A DNA stretch of 64,000 bases from Lepidonotus clava (Eukaryota > Annelida > Polychaeta > Phyllodocida > Polynoidae): assembly GCA_936440205.1 (NCBI GenBank), contig OW387136.1, forward strand, positions 55,665,718 to 55,729,717, in the 5' to 3' direction. The translations under genes and the position numbers were made by a program. Below the pieces are notes generated by a model. It ran no database searches. It worked only from the letters and a program-made list of their open reading frames with translations, and was not told where the DNA came from. Below are positions 33,530-45,130 of this stretch, one piece after another (position 1 is the first letter of the stretch; every line of letters begins with the position of its first letter).

Positions 33530-33943
33530 AGTTCTGCGACATTTTAATAAAGTTATGTGATGTTTTTAGAACGTTTTGCAAACTCACATCTCTGTCAATA
33601 GAAACACGCAACACAGTAGTTTCCAAAATGCTGGTTTGGTTCTTGTAACTTTATTTTGATAGCATCCAATAACGTCTTTAGAACCTAACATTACGATGTT
33701 GCACTGCGATGTTATTATAACATCCTGGTTTTGTTATTTCACGTAGAAATAATGTTATTATAACTTTCTTCATTGGTTAGGTCTCAACTTCAGCTGAATG
33801 TAGGGTTATTATAACACTCTGTCTTGATGAAATTCAACCTAACATAAAGAGATGTAACTGTTACGTCAAAATTGGGCATGTACAGACTGACCAAAAATGT
33901 ATGGTCACAGAACGTGCTTGTTATGTCGCTGCTTGCTTGGGCC
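33530..33943 (+). mobile_element. MITE family A, copy 10
   Basis: Right end TGCTTGTTATGTCGCTGCTT then GCTTGGGC is clear. The left end near TTCTGCGACATTTTAATAAAG, at about 33535, is eroded. Interior TAACATTACGATGTTGCACT matches copies 9 and 12. Confidence 0.75.
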
Positions 33944-34364
33944 TGGTGCTGTACTCTTACCCGGCCCACTGTTTTTACCATAAATGTATACAGTTTGATG
34001 GACACGAATTGAAATTAACTGTCACCTACAGCTGTGGAAAAACACCCCTGTGCAAGTGTTAGGTACCAATTTTCTATTTTCTGTCCCCATTAATCATTTC
34101 TCCGAGCCCCCCGCGGGCAGGTTTCTTTCCCTGCTCCCCACTGACACCCAGCATTCACGAATGGTTCCATTTAATACAATAGAATCAATAAAAGTGCCAG
34201 CCTCCCAGGACTCCTCCTGTCATACCCCGGCCCCCCGCGTGTTCTTCGTGTAATACTAAAGCCAATAATACAGACAACTTCCACGTGGCAGCCAAAGACA
34301 ATAGCCGACAGGGGCAGCCTGGGGAGGGGAGCAGCCGAGGGAAATCTGGGCGTGCTGGTATCTG
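33944..34364. other. no recognised feature
   Basis: Ordinary sequence; nothing is recognised. Confidence 0.5.
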
Positions 34365-34600
34365 TTGGGGCTCTAGATGGTTTTTTTTCCAATGTCACAT
34401 ATCGAATTTAAAAAACGTCTATGTCACATGTCTATCTTGCTTATTTGTCCCAATGTGGCATGTGGATTTAAGAAATACACTTAAAGAGGCACTATGTTTT
34501 AACCCTCCCTGTTATGTCGTTAAGCCCCCATGTCGCATGATGAATTTTAAAAATGCCCCCGTCGCCATGTTGATTTTAGTGGTCTACCTCCATATCTGTT
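34365..34600 (+). mobile_element. dispersed repeat family G, copy 1
   Basis: Built of four or five loose 55-60 bp subunits around ATGTCGCATGTCGAATTTAA then GAAATG. Starts near GGGCTCTAGATGG and ends near GATTTTAGTGGTC. Similar blocks lie at 44905-45130 and 50745-50965 in the same orientation. Confidence 0.6.
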
Positions 34601-35297
34601 CGGACGTGAGGGCATTAATGGTGAAGCCAGGCCCGAAGCCAGCGCTGAAGCCATATGAATGGCTCCCTTCGGGTGGCTTCGTGCCCGGCTTGTAGGCTAT
34701 AAACACTGAGCAGGGATAAGTTGGGGACTTGTCAGGACAAACAATTGTGTGTTTAGGGCAGCACTGCTTGTTACCCCAGGGTCTGGTGACAACGTTTATG
34801 TTTTTGTTAAGGTAATGTCTGCAGTAGTACATTTACGGATAAGTAGCACAGTAATAAGATATTTGGTTACTCCCAACTTTGTTTACTAAGAGAACTTCTA
34901 TAACTTTAGGCCTATTTTATTTTCATATTTTTGCACGGCATTCTGGGTATTAGACTATGCATCTTAGGGATCTTAGATTATAGATCTACAAGGATTCAAT
35001 TTGTATTTGGGGCCTTCAAGAATAAATGTTTGTTTACACTGAGTCGACAACAGCCACGTTCCAGCAACCAGAACTTTTATAACTTGTTGAATCATTCATT
35101 TCCCTATGCACACCGGATTGAAAAGACACATACTGGACACTCTGTCAGTGATAAATCTTCCTAGTCTGTGTCAGTATACCATAATGTGTTATATATATAC
35201 TTCAGACAACACAGACCTTTTGAATTGGGAATGGGAGGGGGTGTAGCTGCCCGATGGTTTCGCCTTTCTTTACCCACTACCCTAGAACCCTGGTGAT
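34601..35297. other. no recognised gene
   Basis: A GAAGCCAGCGCTGAAGCC-type imperfect repeat lies at 34620-34660. Nothing else is recognised. Confidence 0.5.
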
Positions 35298-35300
35298 TTA

Positions 35301-35509
35301 AGGGGGTATTCCACTACATGACATGAGCTGCGATATGACAATGTAACAAGGAGTTGCACATATTACAGATAAAGTTCTATGTTCAACATGTCACATGCTC
35401 CAAATTGCCATTTTCTAACCAAAATATCACTCTTGTATGCAAATTTGTCTATGATATCATCATATCGCTCTGATATCGCAGCCCATGTCGTGTAGTGGAA
35501 TACCGCCCT
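35301..35509. mobile_element. MITE family B, copy 2 (PIF/Harbinger-like)
   Basis: Ends AGGGGGTATTCCACTAC and GTAGTGGAATACCGCCCT. Flanked by TTA at 35298-35300 and TTA at 35510-35512, a 3-bp target duplication typical of PIF/Harbinger. The interior closely matches the copy at 3461-3671. Non-coding. Confidence 0.9.
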
Positions 35510-35512
35510 TTA

Positions 35513-35740
35513 AGGGGGTATTCCACTACTTTGGTTAAAGCCTACGACATTTCCCTTACGACATAACTACAATAAAAAATCATATCACACGTCTTTAAAG
35601 TCGTACCAACTGCAACTTACCCTCTTACACTAATGTGACATCAACAATATCGTAGAGGTCTACGACTTGACCACGATATGATCATATCGCAGCCGTATCG
35701 CAGCCTTATCGCAGCCCATGTCGTGTAGTGGAATACCCCT
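35513..35740. mobile_element. MITE family B, copy 3, abutting copy 2
   Basis: Starts directly after the TTA that ends copy 2 and closes with GTAGTGGAATACCCCT followed by TTA at 35741-35743. The ends match copy 2 but the interior (ACGACATTTCCCTTACGAC, then GATATGATCATATC) differs, so it is a separate subfamily, not a tandem duplicate. Confidence 0.9.
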
Positions 35741-35743
35741 TTA

Positions 35744-36089
35744 GGTGGTGGGGTTGGGGGCCTGACCAGAGCCCCCTGAGGTGATCAGGGGATGGTCAAC
35801 CCGTGCCACTTGTCAGTGGGGGCTGGCCCTGATGGAGTAAGGCCCCTGTCACCCCCCTCCCCCTCCCCCTGTCAGCGGCCCACACAGGGGGATTAGGACG
35901 GGCAAATAGGGGCTCAGGGCTGGGGGGGGGGAGGCTGCCCAGGGGATTTGGGGGGGGGGAGCAGTAGGACGACTTCACTCTTAGAGTAGTGTTTTAGGTA
36001 TACAACGGCTTCAACATACATACACTTTGAAGTCTTCATTTCCTGAGACATATATGCGCTTTCAAGGGATGTCCAGGACAAGGGTTAAA
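35744..36089. other. no recognised feature
   Basis: GC-rich first half with several G/C runs. Nothing is recognised. Confidence 0.5.
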
Positions 36090-36262
36090 ATCCAAATTCT
36101 TGCAGTATATAGACCTACAATGTCCTCTCATATATCAATTTTACAGATTTCAATTTGATCCAGTAGTAAAGAATTTAGAGAGGTTGTGCAAGAAAGACTT
36201 TGTGATTAAAATGTCGCTGTTAAGCACTAGACTTGAAGTGTCACGGTTATTGTGCAATGGGC
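36090..36262. mobile_element. MITE family E, copy 2 (partial)
   Basis: Keeps the inner block CATATATCAATTTTACAG then ATTTCAATTTGATCCAGTAG and the right end TTATTGTGCAATGGGCC. The left end is not recognisable. Confidence 0.65.
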
Positions 36263-36339
36263 CACCATGGTCCGTCGCATATTCAACTCATTGTAACAGC
36301 GAGAGATTAAGGACAACTTAGATTTGGGTCTAGCTGTTT

Positions 36340-36564
36340 GACAAAAAAAAAACAATGTTGCAAAAATTTAACATGATTTGAAAAGAAGTATTAGATCTAG
36401 AACTCTATTTTTCAGAACTTTTTACAGAAATAAGATTGGCTGAGTTTAACTGCCACAATACAACAACAGAAAAAAAACAGTGACATCGCTGTTGCGAGAG
36501 CACAAGGACAACTCCCGCTGTTGGTGCAAGTCCTGGCAATAGCGAGACCCATTTATGCGACGGG
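36340..36564. mobile_element. diverged relative of the MITE at 60759-61292
   Basis: Shares TTAGATCT, CAGAACTTTTTACAGAA, CATCGCTGTTG and the end TTATGCGACGGG with the element inside the 29-bp array. The left end is unclear. Confidence 0.55.
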
Positions 36565-36798
36565 CTTCAGGGTATTTCCATTATAACCATGGCCTGCTAA
36601 CAATGGTGTAGTGGAAGTCCAACAATAAAGGCCAAAATTTTTTTTAATAGGCTAATTTTTGGTTGTTAAAATTGGTGTCATCAAGTGTCATTTTCCTGAC
36701 GAGGTCTCATTGGTCCTGTCCAGCCTCTCTCTCCATCCCCAAACTCCCCCTCCCCAGCCTGAGGCCTTGTTATAGTAATATACTGACAATGGGACTAA

Positions 36799-37070
36799 AG
36801 CCCCATTCCCACTGGGCAATATTACCAGTGACGGGCGACTGGGAGAATTCCCGGTAAAGTCACCAGGCAACTCAGAATGGCAGGGAGGCTTTCCCTAGGT
36901 ATGATGCAGATTCTGGGCAATGGGCGATGGTCAACAGCATTGCCAGTAAAATCGCCAGTAAATTGCTGGTAAAATATCAAACTTGCTTAATATTAGAACT
37001 GCCCGGCGACAATGACGGCCATTCTCCCGGTCACCCGTCGCTGCTAATGTCACTTAGTGGGTATGGCCCT
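36799..37070. mobile_element. MITE family F, copy 2
   Basis: Inverted ends AGCCCCATTCCCACTGGGCA and AGTGGGTATGGCCCT, continuing inward as ACGGGCGACTGGGAGAAT / ATTCTCCCGGTCACCCGT. Flanked by TAA on both sides (36796-36798 and 37071-37073). The end sequence links it to the copy at 30296, but the interior differs. Confidence 0.85.
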
Positions 37071-37755
37071 TAAGAACCGGAACCTAATGTACAGATCATG
37101 TTGGCCCTAAATGTAATCAACCCTCATTTGACTGTAGAAGAATCTAGTTCTACTAATCTAATACAAGGATTCTGGGAACCCAAGACATCCATAGATGATA
37201 AAATACAGTGATATATTGTGATACAATCATGCCCCTTTGTAAAACAGAAGGTAGGGTCTGCCCTAAATCCTCCCAACCTGCCTACACGAGGAGGCTAGGG
37301 CTATAGTATGTCCAAGTTGTCATACCAAAGTTGAGGCATGGAATATTCTCCCTCTAATAATTGCAAGTATCTACCTAACCTATTATATGAATTATAAATA
37401 TCATCATAATTTCCTAAATAATAATGAAAATATATATGCACATGCAAAATCATAGAGTTTATGGTAATTAGATATGTAGAACCTTTGTTAGCACTCCCCC
37501 TCCCCCTAGTGGTCAGCTGGCCAATTAATGTAATTGGGTCAGAGGCCATAGGTGAGGTGGGGAAGTGCACCCCTGCTGGAGGGACACTCTGGGTCCGGCA
37601 GCAGAAGACAACACACCATGTAACCACCAAGCAGAAACAGGCCTTTAGGCCTACACTCCTGGTACTGTAGAGAATATATTTAACATCAACCAGAACTCCT
37701 GCCTCCAAGTTTTCATTTAAATACAACACTGCAAAACCTAGGTCTTACAATGTCC
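37071..37755. other. no recognised gene
   Basis: A 142-codon minus-strand frame at 37301-37729 has no recognisable domain, low-complexity Tyr/Leu content and no splice or promoter support; I do not call it a gene. Confidence 0.45.
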
Positions 37756-37759
37756 CTTG

Positions 37760-38105
37760 GAGGGCTCAACTCATGCGAACAGAACCTTCAGTGGGTTCAG
37801 CTATGTTACCCCTTAATATGCAGCATGTCCACATGAAAAGAACCCTTGGTGGGTTGAGCTACGACACCCCTTTATATACAGTATGTCCATGTGAACGGGG
37901 CCCTTGGTGAGATGAGCTATGTTACCCCTTTATATACAGTATGTCCATGTGAACGGGGCCCTTGGTGGGTTGAGCTACGTTACCCCTTTATATACAGTAT
38001 GTCCATGTGAACGGAGCCCTTGGTGAGATGAGCCACGTTACCCCTTAATGTACAGTATGTCCATGTGAACAGAGCCCTTGACGGGTTGAGCTATGTTACC
38101 CCTTA
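37760..38105. repeat. 58-bp tandem array, about 6 units
   Basis: Units hold TACAGTATGTCCATGTGAAC, then GGGCCCTTGGTGGGTTGAGC and TATGTTACCCCTT. Neighbouring units are nearly identical. Confidence 0.93.
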
Positions 38106-38565
38106 ATGCACCGAGAGACCAGTGTGTGTCTATGCCAAGAGCTAACTGAGTTAGTCACTCAGCGCCCGCTCCACTGGCCCAAGAGCTGAGTTAGTACGTG
38201 CAGGTACTTTGTAGGAGGGTCACGTGTCGGGAGGAGAAGAGGAGATCTTCTGTGTGGGAGGTAGTAAAGAACCAGCTTACCGCCTTTGTGGTAAGGGATA
38301 GTGATATTGCCTCAGATGTTCATAAGTAACATCCTGGTATTTGACTGGCATCCCTTTCTGGAGATTTAATGCTGGTTTAGTGCAAAGATATTTAACACAC
38401 TAGGAGACAGGTAAACAACTTGATTGGGTATGGATCCACTCTTTTTTTCTTTTTTTTTAAACATCTTAATTTACCCTTGGGTGAGTTGGGTTTCCCCAGT
38501 CTTCCCTTACCTCCAGCCATAACTTAATCTATTACATTGCTTTTTGGCCCTCAGACGTTGGGTAT
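38106..38565. other. no recognised feature
   Basis: Ordinary sequence with a T-rich stretch near 38440. Nothing is recognised. Confidence 0.5.
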
Positions 38566-39290
38566 ACACTTTTTGAGTGTATTTTCTTTATATGTATCTC
38601 CTTTAGTAGGTTAGTCACTCAATTATCCTGAAGTCTCTAACTAGGGCTGACATGTGACTCTTAGTGGATTAGTCACTTAGTAGTTCTGAGGACTCTGACT
38701 AGGGCAGATGTATCAAGTATAGCTAGTTAGTCACTCAGTGGTCCTCAGGGCTCTGACTCTTAGTTTATCAGTCACACAGTAGTCTTCAGTTCTCTGACTA
38801 GGGCTGACATATCACATTTAGCGAGTTAGTCACTCAGTAGTCCTCATGGTTCTGACTAGGGCTGACATGTCACTCTTAGTGGATTAGTCACTCAGTAGTC
38901 CTCAGGGCTCTGACTAGGGCTAATGTATCACAATTAGAGAGATAAGCCAGTATTCCACATACCAATTTTTCTGCCGATTTTGAAAATCAGCAGTTGAAAT
39001 AAATGTTAAATATTGATACGTTGCACATCATTAGAAAGGGCTTACAGTTATCTTTTGAATCATATATAGGATGTTAGGTCTAATGTCATATTCTTGGAGA
39101 AAATCAAGCAAAATTTATACAGAATTGGCAGCATCAAAATCAGTATGTGAAATACAGCCCTTAGTAACTCAGTAGTCCTCACACATTTAGTCATTTAGTC
39201 ACTCAGCAGTCCTCAGGGCTATGACTAGGGCTGACATATCATAGTTAGCGGGTCGCTCAGTGGTCCTCAGTGCTCTGACTATGGCTGACG
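38566..39290. repeat. ~58-bp tandem array interrupted by a MITE
   Basis: Units follow TTAGTCACTCAGTAGTCCTC, then AGGGCTCTGACTAGGGCTGA and CATATCAC. The array is split by the element at about 38946-39160 and resumes after it. Confidence 0.88.
38946..39160. mobile_element. MITE family H, copy 1, inside the 58-bp array
   Basis: Inverted ends GCCAGTATTCCACATACCAA and ATCAGTATGTGAAATACAGC. Flanks read TAA at the left and TTA at the right. The inner GCCGATTTTGAAAATCAGCA is itself palindromic. A related copy lies at 55604-55812. Confidence 0.8.
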
Positions 39291-39580
39291 TATCGCGGGC
39301 AGGTCCCCGGCCCTCAGACATCAGGCACACTTAGCAGGGAGGGGCCTTGTTCTGACATGAGAATAACTCCCCGCCCCATTAGGTCGGCGGGCCATGGCAT
39401 GTTTATGGTTGCACTGGGAGGGGCTGTCCCAGCCACCAAAGGCAGTAGCGCTGTCATACAAGTCCCAGTGTGCTGGGGTGTTAGGGGCAGGGGGCAGGGG
39501 GAGTGGGGGAGTGGGGAGTGGGGGAGTGGGGGTGAACAGAGGGAGAGGTAAATGGAAGGGGTAGGAGTGAGGACGGACCC
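39291..39580. other. no recognised feature
   Basis: A GGGAGTGGG-type short repeat lies at about 39495-39530. Nothing else is recognised. Confidence 0.5.
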
Positions 39581-39905
39581 AACCAAGGATGCGACGTGAT
39601 TATAATGTTGCAGTAATATTCTGGTTGGTTCTGTATTTGGTCCTTGTTACATTTTTTTGATGACTCCCAATCACATTGCTGCAACGTACTGCTGTGATAT
39701 TGCACTGCGACATTATTACAATGTTCTGGTTACGTTCTTAAACTCAAACAGAAGGTTCTTATAATGTTCTGTTTTGGTTTCATCCTAACTCACCAAAAAA
39801 TGTTATAATAATATTCTGATTTGGTGAGGTTTCAACCTCATCATCAATAACGTAATTGTTATGTGCCATCTTATTTAGTACCATACTGAAGTATCACAAG
39901 CTGGA
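39581..39905 (+). mobile_element. MITE family A, copy 11
   Basis: Left end CCAACCAAGGATGCGACGTG; right end AAGTATCACAAGCTGG. The interior matches copy 6, with some loss near the right end. Confidence 0.82.
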
Positions 39906-40435
39906 GGTAGGCTGAAGGGTATTGGAAAGAAGCGAAAGACTGCTAATGCTGTAGTTAATGTAAGAAATGAAGGAAACCCCAACCAAAGCCACCCCTATAA
40001 GCCTTTGTTTTGTATGAAATAACCCACCAGAAGTAGGATAATATGGTTTGCATTATACCAATGATTATAGGAACACGCAGGTGCATACCTAGAAAGGAGT
40101 AAGTGTATTTGCTGGTTTGGCCTTCTTTCTACATTTGATAGATATTATGAGATTATGCTTGGGGAATATAACCTTTTCAGTTTGCTTTCTAATGCCTGTG
40201 CCTCCGTACAGCTGGTGATAACAGACGGGGTGATGCACACACACGCCTCTCTGATGAGGGATGGGGGCGGGGTCAGTGACGATGGACGGCCCCTGCTGGC
40301 CCCCTGATGACTGCCTGCACAGCCACAGCAGGGGGTGATGTACACTCACAAAGAGTGCTGGGGTCTGTTGTATGATATACCCCTGACAAAGAGTGGTGGG
40401 GATGGGTGGCTGATTCACCACTAATACATGATGGT
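39906..40435. other. no recognised gene
   Basis: Leads into the array that follows. Overlapping minus frames at 40089-40451 show no domain. Confidence 0.45.
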
Positions 40436-41490
40436 CAGGTCGGGATGTCATATACCACTAACAAACAGTGGTGGAAGTTGGGTGGGTCATATACCACTAA
40501 CGAATGATGGTGAGGCTAGGATGTCATATACCATTAACAAACAATGGTGGGGTGGTTCTTGACATACCACCACCAAACTGTGGAGGGGGTTGAAGTGTGA
40601 TATACCACTAACAAACGGTGGTGGGGGTGGGATGTCATATACCACTACATACGGTGGTGGGGGTGGGGTGTGATATACCACTAACAAATGGTGGTGGGGG
40701 TGGGATGTCATATACCACTACATACGGTGGCGGGGGTGGGGTGTGATATACCACTAACAAATGGTGGTGGGGGTGGGATGTCATATACCACTACATACGG
40801 TGGTGGGGGTGGGGTGTGATATACCACTAACAAATGGTGGTGGGGGTGGGATGTCATATACCACTACATACGGTGGTGGGGGTGGGGTGTGATATACCAC
40901 TAACAAATGGTGGTGGGGGTGGGATGTCATATACCACTACATACGGTGGCGGGGGTGGGGTGTGATATACCACTAACAAATGGTGGTGGGGGTGGGATGT
41001 CATATACCACTACATACGGTGGTGGGGGTGGGGTGTGATATAACACTAACAAATGGTGGTGGGGGTGGGATGTCATATACCACTACATACGGTGGCGGGG
41101 GTGGGGTGTGATATACCACTAACAAATGGTGGTGGGGGTGGGATGTCATATACCACTACATACGGTGGTGGGGGTGGGGTGTGATATACCACTAACAAAT
41201 GGTGGTGGGGGTGGGATGTCATATACCACTACATACGGTGGCGGGGGTGGGGTGTGATATACCACTAACAAATGGTGGTGGGGGTGGGGTGTCACATACC
41301 ACTACATACGGTGGTGGGGGTGGGGTGTGATATAACACTAACAAACGGTGGTGGGGGTGGGGTGTCACATACCAGTAGCAAACGGTGGTGGGGGTGGGGT
41401 GTGATATAACACTAACAAATGGTGGTGGGGGTGGGGTGTGATATACCACTAACAAAGGGTGTTGGGGGTGGGGGTGTCATATAAAACAAA
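40436..41490. repeat. ~73-bp dimeric tandem array
   Basis: Two related half-units of 36-37 bp alternate: one ends GGGATGTCATATACCACTAC, the other GGGGTGTGATATACCACTAA, each joined by GGTGGTGGGGGT. From about 40620 to 41300 the alternation is regular; both flanks are monomeric and diverged. The peptides it encodes are repeat products, not a gene. Confidence 0.95.
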
Positions 41491-41694
41491 TGATGCCCGA
41501 GGTGGGTGTCACCATTTGTCACCTCTCAAGGTTGGGGTATGACGACAAAGGTTGGGGGCTGGTAGGTGGCACATCAGTCATGCTACACCCTGGGCCTACC
41601 ACATGTTAACCTGAAGTCACAGAGAGAGTCAATAAAAGGCCAGCAAGCATACTTTCTAACCAAAGCTCTACCTTTTTCGGTTTTACCTCAACAG

Positions 41695-41766
41695 ATAAAG
41701 TTACTCAAAAAGAAGTACAACATGGCTTTCAGGGATTATCAGGACTGGCAGTTGGATGAAATGTAA
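41695..41766 (+). CDS. possible terminal coding exon, unknown gene
   Basis: A strong acceptor (CCTTTTTCGG, then TTTTACCTCAACAG at 41694) opens a 23-codon frame ending in TAA: IKLLKKKYNMAF, then RDYQDWQLDEM. The peptide is mixed and charged, unlike the low-complexity frames around it. An AATAAA lies about 430 bp downstream at 42197-42202. No family is recognised and no upstream exon was found, so it may be the last exon of a plus-strand gene or chance. Confidence 0.3.
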   Translation: MKLLKKKYNMAFRDYQDWQLDEM

Positions 41767-42319
41767 CCTGGCCCCTTCTCTCATCCCTCACCTCTCATTC
41801 CCCCCCTCCTCCAGCCTCTACCCTCCCCTCAGCCTCCCCACCCCAGCCCAGACACAGTCCCCTGTGTACCTCACGCTGAGGGCCCTTTTACCAGCCTACT
41901 GGGCCGCATTAATTGCAGTGGAGGCTCGTTATTGGGGGCGTTATGGGAGTTATGGGCTTCTGCCAGACAGCCACTGTGACAATGTGTCATTTTAGTTTGG
42001 TGGATTGTGAAATGGAAGCATGAATATGACAAAACCTAGATGGTGTCACTGACAATGACAGATATAACTTTATTGATTACTGGGAAAATAAGTTAATTTC
42101 CTGTTTGGAGATTAGAAAAACATCAGCCTTGTTGATGCTATCAGGAGGCCCTTCACTCTGCTGATGGGGAAGGTGTCAGATGCCTTGACAAGCACAATAA
42201 ATCTGGTACTACTAGACTAGGGATACAGTGACTGACATCTCCCCAACTAAACAGCTAGCGACTGACATGTTAAACATATCAGTTACTCACACCTAAAACA
42301 GTGACAAGCTGTCACTGCC
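41767..42319. other. no recognised feature; possible 3' UTR
   Basis: C-rich at 41770-41860, then ordinary. Contains the AATAAA at 42197 that would serve the possible exon before it. Confidence 0.35.
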
Positions 42320-43650
42320 ATCTGACAAGGTGCGCAGCTCTGTCACTGACACCTGACAAGGTGGGCAGCTCTGTCACTGACACCTAACAACGTCAGGGGC
42401 TCTCTCACTGTCACCTGACAAGGTGAACAACTCTGTCACAGGCACCTGACAAGGTGAGCAGCTCTGTCACAGACACCTGACAAGGTGCGCAGCTCTGTCA
42501 CTGACACCTGACAAGGTGAGAAGCTTTCTGACTGACACCTGACAAGGTGAGCAGCTCTGTGACTGACACCTGACAAGGTGATCACTTCTCTGACTGACAC
42601 CTGACAAGGTGAGCAGCTCTGTGACTGACACCTGACAAGGTGATCACCTCTCTGACTGACACCTGACAAGGTGAGCAGCTCTGTGACTGACACCTGACAA
42701 GGTGATCACCTCTCTGACTGACACCTGACAAGGTGAGCAGCTCTGTGACTGACACCTGACAAGGTGAGCATCTCTGTGACTGACACCTGACAAGGTGAGC
42801 ATCTCTGTGACTGACACCTGACAAGGTGAGCAGCTCTGTGACTGACACCTGACAAGGTGGGCAGCTCTGTGACTGACACCTGACAAGGTGAGCAGCTCTG
42901 TGACTGACACCTGACAAGGTGATCACCTCTCTGACTGGCACCTGACAAGGTGAGCAGCTCTGTGACTGACACCTGACAAGATGATCACCTCTCTGACTGA
43001 CACCTGAGAAGGTGAGCAGCTCTGTGACTGACACCTGACAAGGTGATCACCTCTCTGAGTGACACCTGACAAGGTGAGCAGCTCTGTGACTGACACCTGA
43101 CAAGGTGAGCAGCTCTGTGACTGACACCTGACAAGGTGGGCAGCTCTGTGATTGACACCTGACAAGGTGAGCAGCTCTGTGACTAACACCTGACAAGGTG
43201 AGCAGGTTTATGACTGACACCTGACAAGGTGAGCAGCTCTGTGACTGACACCTGACAAGGTGATCACCTCTCTGACTGACACCTGACAAGGTGAGCAGCT
43301 CTGTGACTGACACCTGACAAGGTGAGCAGGTTTATGACTGACACCTGACAAGGTGAGCAGGTTTATAACTGACACCTGACAAGGTGAGCAACTCTGTGAC
43401 TGACTCCTGACAAGGTGAGCAATTCTGTGACTGACACCTGACAAGAAGGGCAGGTCTGTGACTGACACCTGACAAGGTGAGCAACTCTGTGACTGACACC
43501 TGACAAGGTGATCACCTCTCTGACTGACACCTGACAAGGTGAGCAACTCTGTGTCTGACACCTGACAAGGTGAGCAACTCTGTGACTGACACCTGAGAAG
43601 GTGAGCAGCTCTGTGACTGACACCTGACAAGGTGAGCAGCTGTGAAACTG
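42320..43650. repeat. 31-bp minisatellite, about 43 units
   Basis: Units read CACCTGACAAGGTGAGCAGC then TCTGTGACTGA; a second variant has GATCACCTCTC in place of GAGCAGCTCTG. Because 31 is not a multiple of three and the motif has no minus-strand stop, all three minus frames stay open. The peptides (SVTELLTLSG and so on) are artefacts. Confidence 0.97.
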
Positions 43651-44309
43651 ATACCGAACCTTGTCATTGGTTTCCGGCAGCGAGCAGATCATAACGAGCA
43701 GAAACTAATCACTGCACCACAGCACAGTAGGAATAACGTAAACAGAGACAACTGATCTAGTCTAGTGATCATAATAGCAGTGACGCTGAGTGGAGAAAAT
43801 CTCATCAGTTGGGTAAGGTTTTTAAACTGTCATTTTAGATGGGAATTAGATTTACTCGTGATGCCTTCTGAGCAGTAATTGATCAAGGCAGCGATACCAT
43901 AAATCGCTCTGGTCCCCAGTGGTAAAATGGGCATTGAGTTATAGCTCTTTGTGGGGAGTTTGGGTAGTATGACTAGCCTTCTATGAACAGGTTAATATTG
44001 AGGTAATGCCAAACACTGTATCATAACTGACTATCTGTGACAATCAAATAAAAAAAAAGGAAATATTATTTGTAGTATATAATGATTCAGAGTCTTTTTG
44101 ATTGATCTATGTCAGTGAGTGGTTATATGCGATATATTTCCATCCGTACCTTTATCTCAAATCTGGGTATATCTCAGCTTTATTTAAACGTTGAGGCCAT
44201 CTCCACTCGTAGATACTCGTAAATAGATCGTTGGTCAATGTTGTACTTATAGGACAAGCCCAGTAAAGGTCAGCTGACGTGACATATATAGAGGTCATAG
44301 TCACCTGTG
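43651..44309. other. no recognised feature
   Basis: Ordinary sequence; nothing is recognised. Confidence 0.5.
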
Positions 44310-44588
44310 TCCCATTGCACGATGAGTTATCGTAACAGCGACAACTTCAAGATCACTTTAAGAACGGTTGTTTAATAGCACAAAGTATTGTTATAACGTT
44401 ACCCATTATGTCTTCGTTTCAGTTGTTGCAAATTGAAATCTGTAAATAGATATATGAAGGGGCAACATAGGGCTATACATCATAAAAAAGTAGTTGTAGT
44501 TTCAAACCATGCATTATAACACAAGTAATAAGGAAAGGTTTCGTTAATTTGCTACCTTCCGTGGAACGATAGGTATTGTGCAACGGGG
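44310..44588. mobile_element. MITE family E, copy 3
   Basis: Inverted ends CCCATTGCACGATGAG and TATTGTGCAACGGGG. The inner TTGCAAATTGAAATCTGTAA then ATAGATATATGAAGGGGC is the reverse complement of the block in copies 1 and 2. Confidence 0.75.
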
Positions 44589-44904
44589 CAGCTATGAAAG
44601 TCCCTGTAATACAGTTCAACGTCACAAAATACTCTATTGTCACCTATTTTGATACAAATCCTCGTGTATTACTTTAATGTTCATCCCGTACGCGACACCT
44701 CCTTTATAACTAACAGTGGGTTTCTTCCCTCTTTACACAAATACCCCCTCCCTTATCAGCTCTGAACAGTCCCTCCTAACCTTTTTGTTTTGCACTTGAC
44801 GGCGGGGGACGTGAACACTGAAAAACGCACATAAACCAGGTTAACTACCCAACAATACAGTCATACATTGTCTGACGATTGTTCAACTACCTGTCCCCAA
44901 TACT
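44589..44904. other. no recognised feature
   Basis: Ordinary sequence; nothing is recognised. Confidence 0.5.
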
Positions 44905-45130
44905 GGGGGTCTAGATGGGGCGGGGTCCCAATGTCGGGTGTCAAATTTTTAAAAAGGCACTGTCGCATGTCTCTGTCACTAATTTTTCTCAACGCCGTGT
45001 GTTGAATTTAAGAAATGTCCATGTCGCATATCACTAAGGTTTTAAAGCTATCTGTCATATCATTTAGACTCCATGTTGATTGTTGATTTTAAGAAACAGC
45101 TGTGTTGCCGTGTCGAATTTAGTGGTCCAG
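44905..45130 (+). mobile_element. dispersed repeat family G, copy 2
   Basis: Starts GGGGGTCTAGATGGG and ends CGAATTTAGTGGTCC, with internal repeats of GTCGCATGTC and GAATTTAAGAAATG as in copies 1 and 3. Confidence 0.6.

Noticed and set aside
37301-37729. 142-codon minus-strand frame
   Set aside because: No domain, no promoter or splice support, and composition like the surrounding non-coding DNA.
40487-41455. HTPPPPPFVSG-type repeated minus-strand frames
   Set aside because: Translation of the 73-bp G-rich array.
1-43650. CRISPR-like regular repeats
   Set aside because: The arrays are contiguous tandem repeats without unique spacers, in a eukaryotic context.
42436-43692. Long minus-strand open frames repeating SVTELLTLSG / CSPCQV
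   Set aside because: All three minus frames are open because the 31-bp unit has no stop and rotates phase; no start, splice or domain supports a protein.
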